Under the pieces are notes generated by a model, which was not told where the DNA came from, did not search any database, and saw nothing but the letters and a program-made list of their open reading frames with translations. A stretch of 60,145 bases of DNA from Bacteriovorax sp. (GTDB lineage: Bacteria > Bdellovibrionota > Bacteriovoracia > Bacteriovoracales > Bacteriovoracaceae): positions 1-60,145 of the forward strand of contig JAQTTZ010000014.1 of NCBI GenBank assembly GCA_028710485.1, read 5' to 3'. The number at the start of each line of letters is the position of its first letter. Positions within the stretch are counted from its first letter, which is position 1. Position numbers and translations under genes: made by a program. Below are positions 52,667 through 60,145 of this stretch, in pieces.

Positions 52667-53359
52667 TTATCTTTCATTAAAATTTTGTAGCTGATCCCTT
52701 GAAGGATTAATAATAATTGTTCCCGCATCTCCATCAAAAAAAATTTGATCTCCAGCTTTTATTCTCGAAGTTATATTTTCTAAACCCACAATTGCAGGAA
52801 TCTTTAGACCGCGAGCAATGATCGCAGCTTGAGTTGAAATTCCACCCAACTCGGTTAGAAAACCCAGAATATTTTTTGGATTCATTAAAGCAACTTGAAT
52901 AAAATTTAAATCGCGGGCCACAATAATTGCCGGTTCAGTTAATGTGTTTGTCGGTTTAGTTTTATTTTTTAAAAGAATATAAATTAAATTCGATATTACA
53001 TCACTGATAATACTTGCCCTTGGCTCAGTGCCCGCAATGAATTGAGCTGCAATCTTTTTTAGCGCCCATTCAGCGTTTACACTTTCGTTTCTAATTTTAG
53101 TAAGTGCTTGCTTTAAGAGTTCAGGATCCTCCAGGCCTATTAGATAAGTTTTAAAGATCTTGCTAATGCCTATAAGCTGGTTGAGTTTTAGTTTTGAAGA
53201 TTGAATGGCCTGTCCCAAGCGAGCCTGCTCCAGGTCAAAGGAGCTTATATAATGGGGGACGATAAGTTCTTCATCTTCATTAAGTCCTTTAAGAATAAAA
53301 ACTTTTCCAAATGCTTTTCCCGGTGAAACGGGAATTCCTAAAGTTTTCGTGTTATTCAT
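52667..53359 (-). CDS. Shortened Enzyme I/PEP-synthase-like protein lacking the phospho-histidine
   Basis: A 230-residue protein matching only the N-terminal part of PTS Enzyme I: GIPVSPGKAFGKVFIL, a helical segment like the HPr-binding domain (about 35-125), and the swivelling phospho-His domain (about 140-225) with LGFLTELGG and AIIARGLKIPAIVGLE. The usual GGxTSHxA active site reads GGISTQAA here, with Gln177 where the phosphorylated His should be. The PEP-binding barrel is absent. It may be a non-catalytic scaffold or regulator. The ATG overlaps the stop of the upstream lipoprotein gene (ATGA); no HPr gene is nearby. Confidence 0.8.
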   Translation of the reverse strand: MNNTKTLGIPVSPGKAFGKVFILKGLNEDEELIVPHYISSFDLEQARLGQAIQSSKLKLNQLIGISKIFKTYLIGLEDPELLKQALTKIRNESVNAEWALKKIAAQFIAGTEPRASIISDVISNLIYILLKNKTKPTNTLTEPAIIVARDLNFIQVALMNPKNILGFLTELGGISTQAAIIARGLKIPAIVGLENITSRIKAGDQIFFDGDAGTIIINPSRDQLQNFNER

Positions 53360-54621
53360 TGTGTTTTTATAGACACAAATCCCTTCATTAGGCTTAGGTA
53401 TTCTGTTGCAACATTTTTGGCAGCAATATTGGGAACTGTTTCTATATTGCAAGATCCGGGAATTGGTCCATCGTCACCAGTCGTTTTATATTTGCAAATT
53501 ACCTTGGCGTGACATGAATGAAAGTCACAATTTAGTTCATTGGTAGGATGAGATTGGTACACAAGATCTCCTCTTGCTATGGCATCTTGGATGCCATAGA
53601 CGCATTTTCGGAAATAGCTCATGCCTTTGCCGGTCGAACAAAGCCAATCGTAAACAACCTCTTTATAATCGTCTTTATTCGAGTCTAAATTGACTGGATG
53701 CTTTGAGGGAAAACTTAAGAGAGACAATGCCATTCCTCTTTCACATTTTCCATCGTTATTATTTTCATAGTTACAGAAAAATTTATCGAAACTAAGTCCC
53801 CCCTCACTAAATGTTCCCCAGAAAGAAGAATAATTTGCTCTTGACGATTTCATTCGAGTGCAAAGACCATCTGAGCAAGACTGATTTGTTTTATAACTGA
53901 ATCGATTACTTAGAACATAACCTCTTTCATTCCAATCTTCTTCTTTATACCAAAACCCATCGGATTCAATTCGCTCAAACATGGAACTGGTTAAAGATCC
54001 TGAAACAGGGAGAGCAAGACCGCGACTTAAATCAGGAGCGAGATAGAATCCAGTATTGCATCCATTGAGAGTCGCATAGGCATCTGGAAGAAATTTAGGT
54101 CTTAATTGTTTGAGGGCCTCAATGTGGGCGCTTGGATCAAAAGCCGCACTTGATTTTCCTATAATCATTGCCCAAGGAGATGCGTGTCCATAAAAGTCTA
54201 AGCTAGCAATTTTTTCAAATTCTCCAATTTCATTTAAGAGCAATGGAGCTGTAAATTTTTGGAAAACTCGTTTGACCACAGCGATATTGTATTTATCAAA
54301 GACTCGTTCGTCAGAAGTGCCTTTTACATCAGGGCTACTCATCAACACTATTTGATGATCAGGCCATAACTCTTTATAGCGTTGCGCTCGCGAGACTCCC
54401 GATTGAAAAAATTGATCAGAGTCTTCTTTAACAGCTGAACCAACAACAATAATATGGGTAATTTTTTGAGGATCTAATTGCTCGCTGCTATTTTTATAAA
54501 GACCGATGCGATATTCTCCGCTACGAAATAGATCAACTTTCGAGTGGACATTTAAATGATTTGGTTTGCATGAAATATTAAAAATAAGAATCATAAGGAT
54601 TAGAATAATATTAATGTTCAT
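53356..54621 (-). CDS. Lipoprotein with a possible clan CD (caspase-fold) peptidase domain
   Basis: A 421-residue predicted lipoprotein (FNISC, Cys18). Two segments have the geometry of clan CD cysteine peptidases: a hydrophobic strand ending in His (SLDFYGHASPW, His146) and a later strand ending in Cys (ATLNGCNTGF, Cys188), as in gingipain, clostripain or CHAT proteins. Eight or more further Cys lie in the C-terminal half. Family not otherwise recognised. It is translationally coupled to the Enzyme I-like gene downstream. Confidence 0.6.
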   Translation of the reverse strand: MNINIILILMILIFNISCKPNHLNVHSKVDLFRSGEYRIGLYKNSSEQLDPQKITHIIVVGSAVKEDSDQFFQSGVSRAQRYKELWPDHQIVLMSSPDVKGTSDERVFDKYNIAVVKRVFQKFTAPLLLNEIGEFEKIASLDFYGHASPWAMIIGKSSAAFDPSAHIEALKQLRPKFLPDAYATLNGCNTGFYLAPDLSRGLALPVSGSLTSSMFERIESDGFWYKEEDWNERGYVLSNRFSYKTNQSCSDGLCTRMKSSRANYSSFWGTFSEGGLSFDKFFCNYENNNDGKCERGMALSLLSFPSKHPVNLDSNKDDYKEVVYDWLCSTGKGMSYFRKCVYGIQDAIARGDLVYQSHPTNELNCDFHSCHAKVICKYKTTGDDGPIPGSCNIETVPNIAAKNVATEYLSLMKGFVSIKTQ

Positions 54622-54914
54622 GACTATAGCCTCCAGAGAGAAAAATAGAAAATAGCTGCTTAAGGAAATCTCAAATGAACTCTACCCGTCAATGGAATAC
54701 GGTTACAGTTAGAGGATGTTATTAATTGAAAATTTGATTGCGTAAACAATTTGTTTGAGTGATTGACAAGAATCAAAATATTATTTGAAGTCTGTTTCAA
54801 TATATATATTTAAATTTTGGATGATGCTTGTGTTGGTCTATCTACAGGTATAAAATCACCTTCACGCAATTTACATAGAGATTTATTATATATATCTCAT
54901 TCAAGGAAGTTAAT

Positions 54915-56771
54915 ATGCCATATATGATTTGGATTTTTGCTGCGATTGTTGCCATTTTTCTTTTTGTAAAATTTGCAGTCGGACTAGTTATTATTGGCGA
55001 AGCTCAAGTTGGTATAGTCGTTAAAAAAATTGGTAAACCGCTTGCTAATCATCGCTTCATCGCAACAGCTGGAGAAGCAGGGTATCAAGCAGGTACACTG
55101 GCACCAGGCTGGCATTTGTGGTTATGGGCCTTTATGTACGATGTAATCAAACAACCAATTACCATTATAAAAGAAGGTGAGATTGGGTTAGTTGTTGCTC
55201 GTGATGGTGAACAAATTCCTGCCAATCGTATTTTGGGCGGAGTTGTTGAATGTAATAACTTTCAAGACGCAACTAAGTTTTTAGAGAACGGAGGAGAAAA
55301 GGGGCGTCAGTTGGGGCTGCTAACCGCTGGAGTTTATCGTATTAATACTTCTTTATTTGAAGTTATATCGACAGACAATATTGAACAAAAAAATTTAACG
55401 GGTGTAACAAAAGAATTTTTGAAGATGACTCAAGTCAAATCTGACTTTGTGGGCCTTGTGACTGTTCTTGATGGACAGCCTTTAGTTGAAGGGAGAATTG
55501 CTGGGACTAGTATTCCAGGGCACTCTTCTTTTCAAGATGGAAAAGCCTTCATCAGCAACGGTGGATTTAAAGGATTACAAGAAGATGTTTTGAGACCCGG
55601 TTCATACACTATCAATCCATGGTTTGCTAAAATTGAACAAATACCAATGACAGAAATTGATATTGGTTATGTAGGAGTTGTCGTTTCTTCTTCAGGGGAT
55701 TCTGATGAAGATGTTTCGGGGACAGAGTTCACTCATAGTAATCTTGTTAAAAAAGGTAACCGCGGTATTTGGGCAGAGCCTTTATTTCCAGGGAAACATG
55801 CCCTAAATATTAAAATTCTAAAAGTTGAAAAAATTCCTACTACCAATATTGTTTTAAATTGGGGAAGAGAGAGTTCATCGCATAAATATGATGAAAATTT
55901 AAATTCAATCACGACAAGAACTAAAGACGGGTTCTCGATGAGTTTAGATGTTTCGCAAATTATCCATGTTGGTGCAGGTATGGCCTCGAAAGTTATTGCC
56001 AGGGTAGGATCTATGCAAAATTTAGTCGATAATATTCTTCAGCCAATTATTGGTAACTATTTTAGAAACTCTTGCCAGGCTTCTGAAGCCTTGGACTATA
56101 TTAAAACCAGAGCGGAGAGACAAAGAGAAGCAGCAAAATTTATTAAAGAAGCGCTGCTTGATTATGACGTTGAAGCAGTTGATACATTAATCGGGGACCT
56201 GGTTCCACCTGAACAATTAATGCTTACTTTAACCAATCGTAAAATAGCAGATGAGGAAAAAACAACCTATGCTTCTCAGAAATTAGCTCAGGACGAAAGA
56301 AAAAAACTCTTGGAGGCAATTGCGATGGCCGAATCGCAAGCTGAAGTTGTTAAGCAAGAACAAGGAATTCGAATTGCTAATTCTCGTGCTCAACAATCAA
56401 TTGAAGAGGCAAAAGGACAGTCTGAAAAAGTTAAGGTTCAGGCCTTAGCCGAAGCAGAATCTCTTCGTGTGAGCTCAATTGCACAAGCTGAATCAGTCCG
56501 TGTAAAAGCGATTGCTGAAGCAGAGTCGATTGAAAAAATCGGTGAAGCAAGAGCGAAAGCTTATCAGGCCAGTGCAAATGCATTAGGTCCAAAAAATTTA
56601 GCGGCACTTGAAATAATCAACAAGCTGGCCGATAAAAATATCAAAATCACTCCAGATATTTATGCCGGCGGCGGTGAAGCTGGTGGGGGAATGCAAGGCT
56701 TGATCATGGCTTCAATTCTTTCCAATCTTCAGGACAAATCAGAAATTAAAACTCAAAATCCTGCTATTTAA
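54915..56771 (+). CDS. SPFH/band-7 (flotillin-like) membrane protein
   Basis: A 618-residue protein: one N-terminal membrane helix (about 4-28), repeated beta segments (GEAQVGIVVKKIGKPL, GEIGLVVARDGEQIPANRI and IGYVGVVVSSSG), an SPFH core (about 300-420), and a long Ala/Glu/Gln coiled coil with AEAESLRVSSIAQAESVRV repeats (about 440-565), then a Gly-rich end. Flotillin-type proteins build membrane microdomain scaffolds. The domain before the SPFH core is longer than in standard flotillins. AAGGAAG precedes the ATG. The 293-bp upstream gap is very AT-rich with no clear element. Confidence 0.88.
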   Translation: MPYMIWIFAAIVAIFLFVKFAVGLVIIGEAQVGIVVKKIGKPLANHRFIATAGEAGYQAGTLAPGWHLWLWAFMYDVIKQPITIIKEGEIGLVVARDGEQIPANRILGGVVECNNFQDATKFLENGGEKGRQLGLLTAGVYRINTSLFEVISTDNIEQKNLTGVTKEFLKMTQVKSDFVGLVTVLDGQPLVEGRIAGTSIPGHSSFQDGKAFISNGGFKGLQEDVLRPGSYTINPWFAKIEQIPMTEIDIGYVGVVVSSSGDSDEDVSGTEFTHSNLVKKGNRGIWAEPLFPGKHALNIKILKVEKIPTTNIVLNWGRESSSHKYDENLNSITTRTKDGFSMSLDVSQIIHVGAGMASKVIARVGSMQNLVDNILQPIIGNYFRNSCQASEALDYIKTRAERQREAAKFIKEALLDYDVEAVDTLIGDLVPPEQLMLTLTNRKIADEEKTTYASQKLAQDERKKLLEAIAMAESQAEVVKQEQGIRIANSRAQQSIEEAKGQSEKVKVQALAEAESLRVSSIAQAESVRVKAIAEAESIEKIGEARAKAYQASANALGPKNLAALEIINKLADKNIKITPDIYAGGGEAGGGMQGLIMASILSNLQDKSEIKTQNPAI

Positions 56772-56777
56772 AAATCA

Positions 56778-56866
56778 CCAGAAGAGGGGGATATGTTCTC
56801 TTTTCTGGATGAATTTTTGATCCGCAATAATACGCACCTCGTAATGACATTGGGCCCTTAGGCCCA
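56778..56866 (+). terminator. Two hairpins after the SPFH gene
   Basis: Hairpin 1: CCAGAAGAG (56778-56786) with 56798-56808, one bulged T, followed by ATGAATTTTTGA; likely terminator. Hairpin 2: TGGGCC (56851-56856) with 56861-56866, loop CTTA, no U-run. Confidence 0.5.
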
Positions 56867-56905
56867 TTATCCTGCTTAAGTAATATTTAGAACAAGGATT
56901 TTCTA

Positions 56906-57364
56906 ATGAAGCTATTATTTTTTATATCTACCCTTTCGTATTCCCTCAGCTCTTATGCATGCCCACAACTCCAAGGACGATATAATAAATGTTTTTCTGA
57001 AATCAGAAAAATTAACGGTGAATATATTGTCGACCAACATCAAGAAAATAATTATGAAGTCTATAATGTCGAGTACAGCGATGATGAAACTGGCGAGAAT
57101 CGCAAAGACCTAATCAAAACGAATAATCAAAAAGACTCTAGAAAAGAATCGCTTCCAAGAATGGGCGTTACCGTGACAGTTGAAGCTCGCTCTAACTGCG
57201 TAGGCGATGCTGTTGTTTCAGGCGCCGATGTCTTTTTCTTGGGTGCAAAGGTTGGAAGTTTTGTGTCAAAAATATTTGTCGAAGGAAAGAATCTAAAAAG
57301 TAATGTTGACGGTTCTTACTTAGGTAAAGATGTTCATAAACGCATTGTTTGCGAATTAAAATAA
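56906..57364 (+). CDS. Small secreted protein of unknown function
   Basis: A 152-residue protein with a signal peptide (ends LSSYAC). The mature part has four Cys, an acidic middle (NVEYSDDETGENRKD) and a beta-rich C-terminal half (GVTVTVEARSNCVGDAVVSG). No family recognised. Convergent with the L,D-transpeptidase gene, 32 bp apart. Confidence 0.65.
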   Translation: MKLLFFISTLSYSLSSYACPQLQGRYNKCFSEIRKINGEYIVDQHQENNYEVYNVEYSDDETGENRKDLIKTNNQKDSRKESLPRMGVTVTVEARSNCVGDAVVSGADVFFLGAKVGSFVSKIFVEGKNLKSNVDGSYLGKDVHKRIVCELK

Positions 57365-57396
57365 AAATTTATCTTAATTAAGGTTTATCGCGGGGG

Positions 57397-58767
57397 TCAC
57401 TTTGCCATCATCCAAGAAGGGGTGACTTCATCGGGAAAACCACTGGTTTCAAGGACTACTGAAGGGTGCTTGTATTTGTTAAGAATGCCGGTATCGACAT
57501 AATAAATCCCGGACATATTCCAAGATTTAATTCCGTAAATATTACCGTTACGATGAATTTTTCTTTCAAACTTCGACATCTTTTCGCCGGGAGTATACGT
57601 AATCGCATCTGGATGAGTATCCAGATTATATGTTCCTACTTCAATAACTTGATTGAGTGGATTTTTGGGGTCGAGAATAATTACATCTCCTAAGCGTTTT
57701 GTTTCCCAGTAGCGATCGAGTTCTATTGAAGTGATGCCGAAAGTTTTAAGTACATCTTCGCGATCTGCTTTTAGCGTTTTATTTTTAGTCAGTACATAGT
57801 TCCAATTTACAATTTTCGATGGATACTTTGATAAAGTAGGATCAAAAATTTTTTCTTTTGCATAGATCTTGATTACAGGAGTTCCAATATCAATCATCTG
57901 TCTTAAGTAAGCGATGGCTTCATTATTGTTTCTGGCGCAACCAGAACTTCTCGGATTAGTGAAAATATTTGGCAACATTTTTTTGATGGCCTTAATATAA
58001 TAATCTTTATCTTCTCCCCAACCAATTGTTCCGTGAACCCATTGACCGAAGGGTTTAGGGGCTAAAAACATGGTATACCAACCAAAAGCTCCTCTCGTCT
58101 TGCCGTTTTTACTTCCGTCGTTGTTTTCTGGCATATATTGATTTGTAAACCACAGGACAATATTATGATCATTTGCTTTTGGAACTTCTGGATAACCATC
58201 TTTATACCAAGCTGGGTAATGGCCTTCACTATCTTCATAAAACTTGCTCCAGCCAGTGACTCTAAAGCTTCCAAGAATGCTTCGTCCTTTTCCCTTTACG
58301 TCCTTGGGAGTATTTTTATCTTCTCCCACGACAACTTCCGTTTCCATAATCATTTTATTGGAACAGCCTTTATTGATACAGCTTCTTTCATAAAGTCGAA
58401 GAGTTTCTGAAGCGACATTTAAAACAATAAAATATTTACCAGTAAATTTTTTATAATCAACGGTTTTTTCCTGCAGAAATTCTTTGGCGATGAAATATTT
58501 TTCAGAATAAATAATTGGTTCATCCGTTTTGATAATTTGGATTTCAATATATTTATCATTGGAAACTGGAGAGGAATTATGAAGTCTAACTTCATCATTT
58601 AAATTCAGCAATCCAAGCACTTGAGCATTTTCTTCTGGAGCTGCACGTACTCGAACGCCATTATTAGAGACATAATAGGTTTGCTGATCTTCACTTAATA
58701 CTTGGGCAGTTGCGTAGTAAGGAATTGCGAAAAAGAATAAAAATATTAAGGGAAATTTTTTTTTCAT
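57397..58767 (-). CDS. Secreted SH3b plus L,D-transpeptidase (YkuD) protein
   Basis: A 456-residue protein: signal peptide (ends YYATAQ), a bacterial SH3 domain (about 28-95, YYVSNNGVRVRAAPEENAQV), then a YkuD domain (about 110-300) with QWVHGTIGWG (catalytic His) and PRSSGCARNNN (catalytic Cys277). A C-terminal extension of about 150 residues is unassigned. It should act on peptidoglycan, linking or exchanging meso-Dap. It belongs to a different branch than the enzyme at 8276. The Shine-Dalgarno sequence is weak. Confidence 0.88.
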   Translation of the reverse strand: MKKKFPLIFLFFFAIPYYATAQVLSEDQQTYYVSNNGVRVRAAPEENAQVLGLLNLNDEVRLHNSSPVSNDKYIEIQIIKTDEPIIYSEKYFIAKEFLQEKTVDYKKFTGKYFIVLNVASETLRLYERSCINKGCSNKMIMETEVVVGEDKNTPKDVKGKGRSILGSFRVTGWSKFYEDSEGHYPAWYKDGYPEVPKANDHNIVLWFTNQYMPENNDGSKNGKTRGAFGWYTMFLAPKPFGQWVHGTIGWGEDKDYYIKAIKKMLPNIFTNPRSSGCARNNNEAIAYLRQMIDIGTPVIKIYAKEKIFDPTLSKYPSKIVNWNYVLTKNKTLKADREDVLKTFGITSIELDRYWETKRLGDVIILDPKNPLNQVIEVGTYNLDTHPDAITYTPGEKMSKFERKIHRNGNIYGIKSWNMSGIYYVDTGILNKYKHPSVVLETSGFPDEVTPSWMMAK

Positions 58768-58977
58768 TTTTGAAGCCTTTTTTATTTTAAGCGCTCAAGA
58801 AAAATGCCAGAACTCGCAACATAGTAAAAATACATAAATTGGATAGGGCCTATAGCTTGTCCTTCACTCTACGCATATATGATGATGCATATATTTCATC
58901 TATATTTGAGCCACATTGATAGTATTTGTCAGAGATTAATACTTTGAAAAAACCATTGTATATTACATAGTTTATAT

Positions 58978-59331
58978 ATGAAAAAAATCCTAGTCGTTGA
59001 GGATGACACATCTATCCGAGAGTTACTAGTTGAGATCTTAGAGGGCCAAGGCTACCTAGTTTTTTCTAGTGTAAATGGATCTGATGGTATCAAGTCTCTG
59101 GAAACTCTCATTCCCGATCTCATCATTATGGATGTTATGATGCCTATTATGGATGGTTACGCTTTTAGAAAAGAATTACTGCTTAATCCCAAATGGAATC
59201 TAATTCCCGTTGTTGCAATGTCAGCTCAGGATCAAGGGAAGGAAAAATTAGCAGACTACGGAATCACCAATTTCATCAGTAAGCCACTTGAGCTTAATCA
59301 CTTGCTGGAAACACTAAAAAATATTGCTTAA
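58978..59331 (+). CDS. Stand-alone receiver domain (CheY-like)
   Basis: A 117-residue single-domain response regulator: acidic residues Glu8-Asp9-Asp10, phospho-acceptor Asp52 (LIIMDVMMP), conserved Ser in VAMSAQ and Lys102 in FISKPLEL. It has no output domain, so it must act by protein contact or in a phosphorelay. No Shine-Dalgarno sequence is visible in the AT-rich sequence before the ATG. The 210-bp upstream gap holds a near-palindrome ATAGGGCCTAT (58843-58853) and two GCATATAT repeats, of unknown meaning. Confidence 0.88.
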   Translation: MKKILVVEDDTSIRELLVEILEGQGYLVFSSVNGSDGIKSLETLIPDLIIMDVMMPIMDGYAFRKELLLNPKWNLIPVVAMSAQDQGKEKLADYGITNFISKPLELNHLLETLKNIA

Positions 59332-59429
59332 CTCTTAGCCATTCTTTCATAGAATTTTGATTCATAGATAATTTCTAATTCTTCTATTGATCATAAATAG
59401 AAGTGACGCCTACATAGACTTGTGTTGGA

Positions 59430-60145
59430 CTGAAAACCAAGAAAAAAAAATCGTCCATAACATTTTTTTTTATTTTTATATTTCTCATTAGCTTCTCGGT
59501 CTTTGGTGAAACTCTCACTTCATCTGCGATAGGCGCTACAGAATATACAAAACCTAAGTTCTTTGATTTTATCACAGATATTCCCCAATCGTTAAAGGAA
59601 GGATGGCAATTTTCTTTTAATACAAAACCAAAAACTCTTTGGATGTGGGGAGGAGTCATCTCTTCATCGGTGATCTTTTATATTTACGATGAAAAAATTT
59701 ATAAACACACCCGAATTTTTGCAAAAAATATCGGGCTGGGTAATGATGATCATACCAAGCCAATGGTGAGACTTGGAGAATTCAATATTTTTCGAGGGCC
59801 AACAGATCTCGGTTCGACGATACATTTTATTGGAGATGGTTGGATGCAGGTTTTTACCGCAGCTTCATTTGCCCTTAACGGATCAATTAATAATGACAAC
59901 CGAGCAATGCAAACTGGTTCTCAAATTATGAACTCATTAGTCTCTGCTTCTATTCCTACTCAAATTATTAAAAGGGCCACTGGACGCGAAGACCCGAACC
60001 GGGTCACTACCTACCGAGGAAAATGGAAACCCTTTAACAAAAATTATAATAATGATGTGTCAGCTTACGATGCAGTTCCATCGGGACATATTATGGCGGC
60101 AACTTCCACACTCACTGTGATAGATGCAAATTACCCCGAATACCG
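59430..60145 (+). CDS. PAP2-family membrane/secreted phosphatase, 3' end cut by the window
   Basis: The visible 238 codons encode a Lys-rich N-terminus, a hydrophobic signal or membrane segment (ITFFFIFIFLISFSVFGET), and then PAP2 motifs: IKRATGREDPNR (C1 type) and VPSGHIMAATS (C2). PAP2 enzymes dephosphorylate lipid phosphates or undecaprenyl diphosphate at the outer face of the inner membrane. No ATG, GTG or TTG is in frame between the upstream stop (59415-59417) and the hydrophobic segment, so CTG at 59430 is given as a nominal start. A frameshift in the A9 or T9 run is another explanation. Confidence 0.65.
   Translation, partial: MKTKKKKSSITFFFIFIFLISFSVFGETLTSSAIGATEYTKPKFFDFITDIPQSLKEGWQFSFNTKPKTLWMWGGVISSSVIFYIYDEKIYKHTRIFAKNIGLGNDDHTKPMVRLGEFNIFRGPTDLGSTIHFIGDGWMQVFTAASFALNGSINNDNRAMQTGSQIMNSLVSASIPTQIIKRATGREDPNRVTTYRGKWKPFNKNYNNDVSAYDAVPSGHIMAATSTLTVIDANYPEY

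Noticed and set aside
59384-59659. Minus-strand open frame near the right edge
   Set aside because: It lies opposite the PAP2 gene and has no family features; the plus-strand frame carries PAP2 motifs.
1-60145. tRNA, rRNA, CRISPR array, prophage, replication origin
   Set aside because: No cloverleaf-like T-arm with matching acceptor arms, rRNA-like block, spaced direct repeats or phage gene set was noticed on either strand; a scan with dedicated tools was not possible.

Overview
The window looks like chromosome from a Gram-negative, AT-rich relative of Bdellovibrio, most probably a member of the Bacteriovoracales. This rests on gene content, not on a marker gene: many secreted or lipid-anchored proteins, several murein-modifying enzymes, a chaperone-usher pilus, and a phosphonolipid-type locus. 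From memory, Bacteriovorax stolpii makes sphingophosphonolipids with an aminoethylphosphonate-type head group, which fits that locus. I saw no rRNA, tRNA, CRISPR array or prophage. The only mobile element is the end of an ISL3-type insertion sequence at the left edge.

Layout. 1-480: end of an ISL3-family IS. 566-9607: cell-envelope genes, namely a collagen-like repeat protein, an OmpA-type lipoprotein, two secreted proteins of unknown function followed by a Bax-like glucosaminidase, a two-gene operon (TPR-like protein plus a possible cysteine-peptidase lipoprotein) and a YkuD_2-type L,D-transpeptidase. 9930-11978: hybrid sensor kinase. 12279-17355: archaic (Csu-like) chaperone-usher fimbria, with a candidate sigma-54 promoter before the pilin. 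17431-28456: housekeeping genes (trpS, DEAD-box helicase, MurG-like transferase, OmpR-type regulator with a CBS protein, typA, ABC-F ATPase) and small envelope proteins. 28459-29655: POTRA/beta-barrel protein.

29808-39157 is the most interesting part: a phosphonate biosynthesis locus. PEP mutase (fused to a nucleotidyltransferase domain), phosphonopyruvate decarboxylase and AEP aminotransferase would convert PEP to 2-aminoethylphosphonate. A second nucleotidyltransferase and a CDP-alcohol phosphatidyltransferase would activate it and place it on a lipid. A TauD/TfdA-like dioxygenase opens the operon and could hydroxylate the phosphonate. A LysE-family membrane protein is translationally coupled to the pathway genes, and an M13 metallopeptidase lies between the two halves of the locus.

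41559-44705 carries the lower methionine salvage pathway (mtnB, mtnD, mtnC and a divergent aminotransferase). 44746-49959 is a tetR-tolC-RND efflux operon without an adaptor protein. 50073-51011 encodes an unusual HemJ-MsrB fusion. 52667-54621 couples a caspase-fold-like lipoprotein to a shortened Enzyme I-like protein that lacks the phosphorylated histidine. The right end holds an SPFH/flotillin-like protein, an SH3b plus L,D-transpeptidase protein, a stand-alone receiver domain and a PAP2-family protein cut by the window edge.

Functions come from motif recognition by eye; no database search was run. Start codons were chosen by Shine-Dalgarno spacing and signal-peptide logic, and differ in several places from the longest possible reading frame.
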